Shown here one piece after another: positions 34,074 through 40,648 of a stretch of DNA of 64,000 nt. Below the pieces are notes generated by a model. It was given only the letters and a program-made list of their open reading frames with translations, searched no databases and had not been told where the DNA came from. The DNA is from Acrocarpospora corrugata (lineage in GTDB: Bacteria; Actinomycetota; Actinomycetes; Streptosporangiales; Streptosporangiaceae), in NCBI RefSeq assembly GCF_009687845.1, contig NZ_BLAD01000035.1, forward strand, positions 210,708-274,707, given 5' to 3'. Numbering within the stretch: the first letter of the stretch is position 1; every line of letters starts with the position of its first letter. A program made the translations under genes and the position numbers.

Positions 34074-35424
34074 CATCGACGTCGTCGGGCTCACCCCCCG
34101 GCTCCTCGAGCACATGCCCAACCTGCGCAGACTCGGCGCCCCTGCCACCCTGGGCACCGTGCTTCCCGCCGTGACCTGCTCCGTGCAGTCGACCCTGCTC
34201 ACCGGCAGACCGCCGCGCGACCACGGCATCGTCGGCAACGGCTGGTACTTCCGCGACCTCGGCGAAATCATGCTCTGGCGCCAGCACAACGGCCTCGTCG
34301 AAGGCCCGAAGATCTGGGACGACGCCCGCGCCGTCAAACCCGGCTACAAGGTCGCCAACATCTGCTGGTGGTACGCCATGGGCGCCGCCACCGAGATCAC
34401 CGTGACCCCCCGGCCGATCTACCACGCCGACGGCCGCAAATCCCCCGACTGCTACACCACCCCACCCGAACTCCGCGTCGACCTCACCCGCGAACTCGGC
34501 CGCTTCCCGCTGTTCTCCTACTGGGGCCCGAAGGCCGGCCTCCCCTCCAGCAGCTGGATCATCGCCGCCGCCCGCCGCATCCTCACCACCGAACGCCCCG
34601 ACCTCACCCTCGTCTACATCCCCCACCTCGACTACGACCTCCAGCGTTTCGGCCCCTCCGGCCCCGAGGCCATCGCCGCCGCCCGCGACGTCGACCAGGC
34701 CCTCGGCCCGCTGCTGGACGACGCCTCCGCGCTGGGGGCGACCACGGTCGTCCTCTCCGAGTACGGCATCGTCGACGTCTCCCGCCCGGTCGACATCAAC
34801 CGCGCGCTCCGCGAGGAGGGGCTGCTGTCGGTCTACCGGCAGGCGGGCATGGAGTACCTGGACCCGTGGACGTCCCGCGCGTTCGCGGTCGCCGACCACC
34901 AGCTCGCCCACATATACGTCCACGACGAGGCCGACACCGCCGCCGTACGCAAGGTGATCTCCGCCATCCCCGGCGTGGACCAGGTCCTCGACGCCGACGG
35001 GAAGGCCTCTTTCGGCCTCGACCACGCCCGCTCCGGCGAACTCGTCGCCATCGCCGACCCGGACGCCTGGTTCACCTACTACTACTGGCTCGACGACGCC
35101 CAAGCCCCCGACTTCGCCCGCGGCGTCGACATCCACCGCAAACCCGGCTACGACCCCGCCGAACTCTTCCTCAACCCCAAAGACCCCTGGGTCAAAGCCA
35201 AAGCCGGCCTCGCCCTGGCCAAGAAGGAACTCGGCTTCCGCTACACCATGCCCGTCGTCCCCCTCGACCCGTCCTGCGTCCGAGGCAGCCACGGCCGCCT
35301 CCCCGACGACCCCCTGGACGGCCCGGTCCTCCTCAGCGACGCCTCCCTGGACCAGTCCACCTACGCGGCCACCGACGTCAAGGACCTACTCCTCCGTCTC
35401 GCCGGCCTAAAAACACAAAACTGA
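34051..35424 (+). CDS. eboF: EboF, alkaline phosphatase/nucleotide pyrophosphatase-superfamily protein
   Basis: A 457-aa metallophosphatase/phosphodiesterase-fold protein. LVVIDVVGLTPRLLEHMPNL gives the first metal Asp. AVTCSVQSTLLTGRPPRDHG contains the nucleophile Thr and conserved RPPRDHG. VYIPHLDYDLQRFGPSG and VVLSEYGIVDV supply further metal ligands (family Asp/His). RGSHGRLPDD is the C-terminal metal His. No signal peptide. It would cleave a phosphate or phosphodiester from an ebo intermediate. Start ATG 34051 has AAGGAGGAGG 1-2 bases too close but coupled to the mini-frame. Last gene of the operon; the large hairpin follows. Confidence 0.88.
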   Translation: MTVKPLVVIDVVGLTPRLLEHMPNLRRLGAPATLGTVLPAVTCSVQSTLLTGRPPRDHGIVGNGWYFRDLGEIMLWRQHNGLVEGPKIWDDARAVKPGYKVANICWWYAMGAATEITVTPRPIYHADGRKSPDCYTTPPELRVDLTRELGRFPLFSYWGPKAGLPSSSWIIAAARRILTTERPDLTLVYIPHLDYDLQRFGPSGPEAIAAARDVDQALGPLLDDASALGATTVVLSEYGIVDVSRPVDINRALREEGLLSVYRQAGMEYLDPWTSRAFAVADHQLAHIYVHDEADTAAVRKVISAIPGVDQVLDADGKASFGLDHARSGELVAIADPDAWFTYYYWLDDAQAPDFARGVDIHRKPGYDPAELFLNPKDPWVKAKAGLALAKKELGFRYTMPVVPLDPSCVRGSHGRLPDDPLDGPVLLSDASLDQSTYAATDVKDLLLRLAGLKTQN

Positions 35425-35729
35425 ACAACAGTTCCCCACGGCGGCACCCCGCAGGAGTTCTTCCCGGAACTCCACAGCGGGGTGCCGCCGTGTCCGCAAT
35501 GGAGTCGCGAGGTCCCCTCCACCACCATGACCGCAGCCTGGAGAACACAGATTTCCTAAACCTGGTGTCGTTCCTACCAGAGGCGTCTCTTGATCAGGCA
35601 AAACGCTTGTGTCGTTTGGGCTTTCCCGATGCAAGGCCGACTCTTCCAGGCGATCGTGGTTTGGCCAGTGCGGAGATGCGGGGCCAAAATGGGTGTCGAT
35701 CCGGCGGGAATTGCGGCATGTCGCCGCTG
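35425..35729. other. Gap between ebo operon and merR-type gene
   Basis: The only feature seen in these 305 bases is the long hairpin at 35437-35492. The rest has no convincing reading frame, repeat or promoter. Confidence 0.5.
35437..35492. terminator. Large two-part hairpin terminator of the ebo operon
   Basis: CACGGCGGCACCCCGC (35437-35452) pairs perfectly with GCGGGGTGCCGCCGTG (35477-35492). Inside it GGAGTTC (35454-35460) pairs with GAACTCC (35467-35473). The result is a nearly continuous stem of 16 + 7 bp, probably terminating transcription from both the ebo operon and the convergent merR-type gene. Confidence 0.8.
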
Positions 35730-36146
35730 TCACTCCGCGACCGGGCCCGGGATTCCATCGGCGGCTGTGGGCGCGGCGGCCAGGGCGTCCTCCCAGGCGC
35801 GCAGGTACCTCTCGATCGCGTTCCGGTTGCGTTGGAGGACGTCGATGCGGCGTTCGATGCTGCTGAGCTGATGTCGTAGTCCGTCCAGATCCTTGACCGT
35901 CGGGCACGCCGGGGCCGGCGTTTCTTCCTTCGCGGCCTCAAGGCAGGGCAGGACCTCGCGGATCATCTCCGTCGTGAAGCCGGTTTCGAGAAGTTCGCGA
36001 ATCTGCAGGACACGGTCGATGGCGGGCTCGCCGTAGGTGCGGTATCCGTTGCCGGTCCGGAACGGGTGCAGGATGCCGACCTCTTCGTAGTAGCGAAGCA
36101 GCCGCGGCGCGACACCCGTCTTCGCGGCCAGATCTCCGATCTTCAC
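35730..36146 (-). CDS. MerR-family transcriptional regulator
   Basis: A 138-aa regulator. MKIGDLAAKTGVAPRLLRYY is the MerR winged-helix start; the wing (GNGYRTYGEPAIDRVLQIRE) follows. A dimerisation coiled coil (~80-115, QLSSIERRIDVLQRNRNAIE) ends in a short tail. A single Cys pair-like region (PCLEA, PACPT) is too sparse to predict metal binding. It is divergent from an SDR gene, and the promoter between them has the MerR-type 19-bp spacer, so it probably activates that gene in response to a small molecule. Confidence 0.92.
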   Translation of the reverse strand: MKIGDLAAKTGVAPRLLRYYEEVGILHPFRTGNGYRTYGEPAIDRVLQIRELLETGFTTEMIREVLPCLEAAKEETPAPACPTVKDLDGLRHQLSSIERRIDVLQRNRNAIERYLRAWEDALAAAPTAADGIPGPVAE

Positions 36147-36187
36147 GTCGCTCTCCTCAACCAGGTGGCCGGTGCGTCGTCGGCCGC

Positions 36188-36218
36188 TTGACCTTCACAT
36201 TAATGAAAAGGTTTAGCT
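36188..36218 (+). promoter_or_regulatory. MerR-type promoter of the SDR gene
   Basis: TTGACC (36188-36193) and TTAGCT (36213-36218) are separated by 19 bp, the over-long spacing typical of MerR-activated promoters. The spacer holds the dyad ACCTT...AAGGT (36191-36212). Confidence 0.7.
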
Positions 36219-36285
36219 TCTCCACATTCCCACCTGCTGAAGCGGGTTGATCGAGACCGCGTCAACAAGAATGTGAGAGCTAGAG

Positions 36286-37236
36286 ATGGGTTCCAGAACG
36301 AACGCAGGCAAGCCGGGCGGTGGTGGCTGGACAGCGGACCGGATGGCGGAACAGAAGGGCCGTACCTTCGTCGTGACGGGTGCGACCAGCGGGCTTGGTC
36401 TGGTGACGGCGCGCGAGCTCGCGGCGCACGGCGGCCGGGTACTGCTCGCCGTCCGTGACGCCGTACGAGGAGAAGAGGTGGCGTCCTCGCTGCGCAGGGC
36501 GTATCCGGGGGCTGAGGTGGAGGTGCGTCAGGTCGATCTGCTGAGTCTGAACTCGATTCGGCGGGCGGCGGAGGAGATCGGCGCGGAGGAGTCCGTCGAT
36601 GTGCTGGTCAACAACGCGGGCATCTCCATGGTCGGGCACTCGGTGACCGCGCAGGGTGCCGAGCGTCATTTCGCCGCGAATCATCTTGGCCACTTCGCGC
36701 TCACGGCGTTGCTGGGACCGGCGCTGCGCCGGTCGCCGGCGCCGCGGGTGGTCACCGTGACGTCGTATATGCACGAGAAGGGCGAGCTCGATCTGGAGGA
36801 TGTCGCGTGGTCGCGGAAGTACACGCCGCTCGCCGCCTACTCGGCGTCGAAGCTGGCCAACGCGGTCTTCGGGGTGGAGCTCGCCCGGCGCGAGCGGTCG
36901 TCATCGTCGCCGATCACCAGCGTTCTCGCGCATCCGGGCTACAGCAACACGCCGATGCAGAGCAAAGGCACCGGGATCACGGGGATCGTCATGCGCGTCT
37001 CCGGCAAGCTCCTCGCGCAGAGTCAGGAGATGGGAGCGCTGCCGCAGCTTTTCGCGGCGACCGAGCCCGATCTCGTCGCCGGCTCCTACATCGGGCCTGA
37101 CGGCCGGGGCGGACGATCTGGATATCCCGCACTCGTGCAGCTGTCGGCGGCGCCTCAGGATCCGGAGCTCGGCCGTCGCCTGTGGGAGCGCTCGCAGCAG
37201 CTGACCGGAATCCGCTGGCCCACCGCCGCAGCCTGA
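36286..37236 (+). CDS. Short-chain dehydrogenase/reductase (retinol dehydrogenase-like)
   Basis: A 316-aa classical SDR. TFVVTGATSGLGLVTAREL is the cofactor motif (~26-44), with an Arg after strand 2 (LAVRD) suggesting NADP. VLVNNAGISMVGH is the NNAG motif, VTSYMHEKG carries the catalytic Ser and YSASKLANAVF the Tyr/Lys. ATG 36286 or the internal ATG 36343 (MAEQKGRTF) may be the real start. It is controlled by the divergent MerR protein. The substrate is unknown; MerR/SDR pairs often handle aldehydes or xenobiotics. Confidence 0.9.
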   Translation: MGSRTNAGKPGGGGWTADRMAEQKGRTFVVTGATSGLGLVTARELAAHGGRVLLAVRDAVRGEEVASSLRRAYPGAEVEVRQVDLLSLNSIRRAAEEIGAEESVDVLVNNAGISMVGHSVTAQGAERHFAANHLGHFALTALLGPALRRSPAPRVVTVTSYMHEKGELDLEDVAWSRKYTPLAAYSASKLANAVFGVELARRERSSSSPITSVLAHPGYSNTPMQSKGTGITGIVMRVSGKLLAQSQEMGALPQLFAATEPDLVAGSYIGPDGRGGRSGYPALVQLSAAPQDPELGRRLWERSQQLTGIRWPTAAA

Positions 37237-37254
37237 CCGCGCCGCCCGCAGGAC

Positions 37255-37284
37255 GGGCCTTGAGGCGGGTATGCCTCAGGGCCC
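37255..37284. terminator. Bidirectional hairpin between SDR and phoX genes
   Basis: GGGCCTTGAGGC and GCCTCAGGGCCC form a 12-bp stem with one G-T pair around a 6-base loop. It lies between two convergent genes. Confidence 0.7.
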
Positions 37285-37300
37285 GGAACATCGAGAGCGG

Positions 37301-38791
37301 TCAGCGCAGGTAATCCTGCCAGGGGCCGGTGATGGCCAGGGTGATGCCCGGGACCTGGATGTTGACGAAAAGCACCTTCCCGTCCGGGGAGAACGTCGGG
37401 CCGGTGAACTCGGAGTACGTCAGGGAGCCGTTGCTGGTGCCGTTGCTGAGCTGGTTGCGGGCGATCGCGTAGGTGGGGCCGCCCGGGATGGAGCTGAGCA
37501 CGTGCGAGTGGCGGACGCCGTCCTCGGCCAGGACCAGAGTGCCCCACGGCGTGACGGTGACATTGTCGGGGCTGTCGAAGGTCATGTCCGCGTACTTCGG
37601 GGACGGGCCCTCGCCCTCGGCGAACGGGTTGTGCGGGAAGTACGTGACCAGGGTGATCGTCTCGTCCTTGTAGTCGTAGAACCACACCATGCCGTCGTGC
37701 TTGGCCGCGTCGGCCGGCAGGTCGTTGGGGGCGAAAGCGAAGCTGTTGACGATGTAGCAGCCGTCGCCGTTGCTCCACACGCCCTCGAACTTCTTGCCCC
37801 GGGTCACCGTGCCGGCGGCGAACTGATTGCGCACCGGCGTGGTGGTCGCCTCCCGGTCCGGCACCGCGATCCACGTCACGTTGAACGGACGCCCCAGCTG
37901 CGCGGAGGTGATGTAGGCGACATCCGGCACGATGCTGCCGTCGTCCAGGCGGATCTGCATCGCCTCAAGGGTGCCCTCGGTGTCGCCGAGCTGGTTGGCG
38001 ATGCCCTGCTCAAGGCGGCCGGCGCTCGCGGTCCACCGGTAGAACAGCCCGTTCGGGCCGCTGGCGTCCTCGGAGAGGTACACCCGCCGCATCTTCGGCT
38101 CGACGGCGAGGGCCTCGTGGTCGAAGCGGCCGAACGCCTTGATCGGCTTGGGCAGCTGGTGGTCCGAGTCGCCCTGGAAGACCTCGAAGACGTAGCCGTG
38201 GTTCTTCTGGTACGTGCCGGTAAGGCCGCCGCCCGACCAGGTGGCGCCCGCGGTGATGAAGGTCTCCTCGCAGGTGAGCCAGGTGCCCCACGGCGTCACG
38301 CCGCCCGCGCAGTTGCGGACGGTGCCGGAGATGCCGACCCACTCGGCGGTGGGGTTGCCGTTGGGGTCCGTGGTGATCACGGTGCAGCCGCCCGCGTTCG
38401 GCGCGCCCGGGTCGTAGACCGTCCCGGGGATGAGCGGGACGCCGTACTGCGTCATGTGCGGCGCCATCTCGTGGTTCTGGATGATCGTCAGGCCGGCGTG
38501 CTTCATGGCCACGACGCCGGTCCCGTCGTGCCAGCCGGGCGTCTTGCCCTGGCCGAACGACATATCGGTCAAACCCTCACGGGTAACGATTTTGTACGAG
38601 AAGCCATCGGGAAGGGCGAGGATCCCGTTCGGGTCGTCCTTCAGTGGCGGGAACGGACGCAGCGGACGCCCGCCGTTCGGTGCGGCTGCGGCGTTCGCCG
38701 GGGACGCGGCCAGACTGGGCAGCACACCGGCGACGGACAGGCCGACGGCGGCGGCGCTTCCGGTGATGGCCTGACGACGAGAAATGCTCAT
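37301..38791 (-). CDS. PhoX-family secreted phosphatase (DUF839)
   Basis: A 496-aa Tat-exported protein. MSISRRQAITGSAAAVGLSV carries the twin-arginine motif, and the signal ends near ANAAAAP. The mature part is a beta-propeller of the PhoX type: WHDGTGVVAMKHAG, IIQNHEMAPHM, TPWGTWLTCEETF, NHGYVFEVF, FDHEALAVEP, VYLSEDASGPNGLFYRW and SPDNVTVTPWGTLVLAEDG supply Ca/Fe ligands and substrate Arg/Glu seen in the family. It would hydrolyse phosphate esters outside the cell. ATG 38791 has GGAGG 8 bases upstream. Confidence 0.9.
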   Translation of the reverse strand: MSISRRQAITGSAAAVGLSVAGVLPSLAASPANAAAAPNGGRPLRPFPPLKDDPNGILALPDGFSYKIVTREGLTDMSFGQGKTPGWHDGTGVVAMKHAGLTIIQNHEMAPHMTQYGVPLIPGTVYDPGAPNAGGCTVITTDPNGNPTAEWVGISGTVRNCAGGVTPWGTWLTCEETFITAGATWSGGGLTGTYQKNHGYVFEVFQGDSDHQLPKPIKAFGRFDHEALAVEPKMRRVYLSEDASGPNGLFYRWTASAGRLEQGIANQLGDTEGTLEAMQIRLDDGSIVPDVAYITSAQLGRPFNVTWIAVPDREATTTPVRNQFAAGTVTRGKKFEGVWSNGDGCYIVNSFAFAPNDLPADAAKHDGMVWFYDYKDETITLVTYFPHNPFAEGEGPSPKYADMTFDSPDNVTVTPWGTLVLAEDGVRHSHVLSSIPGGPTYAIARNQLSNGTSNGSLTYSEFTGPTFSPDGKVLFVNIQVPGITLAITGPWQDYLR

Positions 38792-38928
38792 ACGTAACCT
38801 CCTGCGATACGGCCAGAAAAGTGGATCCCCCGACCTGAGGAGAGCCTTGGAGTCCTATCTGAACCGCAGGCCAACACTTCATTGCCGCAAAATGTTCATC
38901 GGACCAGCACCTGGCGTGTCCGCGCCCT

Positions 38929-40173
38929 TCAGGCGGAGTAGACGTGGTCGCTGATCAGGCGAGCCGCTCCCACGACCCCGGCGATGTCCTCCAGTTCCGA
39001 CAGCACGATGGGCAGGTTGCCGGTCGCCAGGGGGAGTGACCGGCGGTAGACGACGCTCCTGATCTCCGCGAGCAGCAGGTGGCCCAGCCGGGCCACGCCG
39101 CCCGCGATGATCACGAGCCCCGGGTTGAAGAAGCTGACCAGCCCCGCCAGGACCTGGCCGACGCGGCGGCCCCCGTCCCTGATGAGCTGGACCGCCACCG
39201 GGTCACCCTGGGCGGCGGCCGCGGCCACGTCCTCGGCCGACAGCCGCCCGGCCGCCAGCAGACGTTCCGCCAGGTAGGGCGAGGCCCCCGAGCGTGCCGC
39301 GGCCTGCGCCTGGGCGGCCAGGGCGGCGCCGCCGAAGTAGGCCTCCAGGCAGCCGGCGTTGCCGCACGCGCACAGCGGGCCGAGCTCGTCGACCCTGATG
39401 TGCCCGATGTCGCCCGCGCTGCCCGAGACGCCACGGTAGATCTTGCCGTCGACCACGATGCCGCAGCCGATGCCGGTGCCGATCTTGACGAGCAGGAAGT
39501 CGTGGACCTGGCGGGCGACCCCGGCGTGCAGTTCCCCGAGGGCCATGATGTTGACGTCGTTGTCCAGCGTGGCGGGGCAGCCGAGCTCCTGGGTGATCAT
39601 CTCGCGCAGCGGGTAGCGGTCCCACCCCGGCATGAGCGGCGGCGCGACCGGGATCCCCTCCGCGAAGCTGACCGGCCCGGGGATGCCGATCCCGGCGCCG
39701 TGGAGCTGCGTGAACAGGCCCTGCTCGCGCAGTTTCCCCGCGAGGGCGAGCACCCGGTCCAGTACGTGCGCGGGACCGAGCCGTATGTCGCACGCCTCGC
39801 TGACGTGCCCGAGCACGCGCAGTTCGCCGTCCGTCACGGCGACGTCGACCGAGGTGGCCCCGATGTCGATGCCGGCGAAGCGGGTGGCGCGCGACAGCCG
39901 TACCCGGCCGGAGCGGCGTCCGCCGCGGGAGGCGGCGAGCCCGTCGGTCTCGACCAGCCCGAGCGTGACGAGCCGGTCGAGTTCGGCGTTGAGCTTCGAC
40001 CGTGACATCCGCCATGGGTGCGGGTACGCGGCTCCGGGTGGCAGCACGGGGGAGCCCGCGGAGGCGGTGGGTTCGGCCGCTATGGCCGCCAGCTCCGCGC
40101 GCGAATGTGGCCCTTCTCGCAGCAGGCGCAGCAGCGCCGCCTGGTGCGGGTTCTCCGGCCGGTTGGTCTTCAC
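38929..40173 (-). CDS. ROK-family transcriptional regulator, second
   Basis: A 414-aa ROK repressor. The N-terminal winged helix is split by an insertion: LLRLLREGPHSRAELAAIAA (~14-33), then a Pro-rich insert, then MSRSKLNAELDRLVTLGLVE. The kinase-like fold has GIDIGATSVDVAV, TLDNDVNIMALGE and GTGIGCGIVVDG. GHIRVDELGPLCACGNAGCL holds the zinc motif. Start GTG 40173 has GAGGAG 7 bases upstream. It is divergent from the secreted dehydrogenase/ThuA pair, and the gap contains direct and inverted repeats it may bind. Confidence 0.9.
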   Translation of the reverse strand: MKTNRPENPHQAALLRLLREGPHSRAELAAIAAEPTASAGSPVLPPGAAYPHPWRMSRSKLNAELDRLVTLGLVETDGLAASRGGRRSGRVRLSRATRFAGIDIGATSVDVAVTDGELRVLGHVSEACDIRLGPAHVLDRVLALAGKLREQGLFTQLHGAGIGIPGPVSFAEGIPVAPPLMPGWDRYPLREMITQELGCPATLDNDVNIMALGELHAGVARQVHDFLLVKIGTGIGCGIVVDGKIYRGVSGSAGDIGHIRVDELGPLCACGNAGCLEAYFGGAALAAQAQAAARSGASPYLAERLLAAGRLSAEDVAAAAAQGDPVAVQLIRDGGRRVGQVLAGLVSFFNPGLVIIAGGVARLGHLLLAEIRSVVYRRSLPLATGNLPIVLSELEDIAGVVGAARLISDHVYSA

Positions 40174-40270
40174 CCGCGACTCCTCAGGCAGCGCTTGTCC
40201 GGTGCGACCGCTCGCGTGGAAGGTACTCCAGCCGCTGCCACCACGGGAAGACTTCTCACCACCGGGTCCG

Positions 40271-40341
40271 AACTTTCGCCACGATCAACGAAAGTTGAGC
40301 TTACTTCAACGTAACATCTAGACACTTCGAACGTAACATCT
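40271..40341. promoter_or_regulatory. Repeat-rich operator region next to the second ROK gene
   Basis: AACTTTCG (40271-40278) and CGAAAGTT (40289-40296) are an 8-bp inverted repeat with a 10-base spacer. Immediately after, AACGTAACATCT occurs twice (40308-40319 and 40330-40341), exactly 22 bp apart, so both copies face the same side of the helix. These sit ~100-170 bases before the ROK start and ~310 bases before the secreted dehydrogenase. Confidence 0.55.
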
Positions 40342-40440
40342 TAGCCTTCGATCAAGACGCAAACCTCGTCTTCTCTGAAGTGCGTAGGAGGTGCCGCGAG
40401 ATGACGCCTTGAGCCGATCGCCGCTCCGACCGTCTGTGAC

Positions 40441-40464
40441 CTGCGGAAATGGCAACTTCCGCAG
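40441..40464. promoter_or_regulatory. Hairpin in the 5' region of the secreted dehydrogenase gene
   Basis: CTGCGGAA and TTCCGCAG form an 8-bp stem around an 8-base loop, 185 bases before the start codon. It could be an operator or attenuator. The remainder of the 475-base gap shows no gene. Confidence 0.35.
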
Positions 40465-40648
40465 CTCGTCCGTCAGATATACATCTTGTTTACGATCCAA
40501 GACGGATACCTGTTGACTCTTTGACAAACGGGGCTCACAGTGTGTCCGGAATGAAGTCGCGGAGGACTCCTGTGCTTCCGCGGATTGTCGGCGTGATCGG
40601 CGCACACGCTGTCTGCACTCTTCTGGCAGGAAGTGAGATCAACCGATC

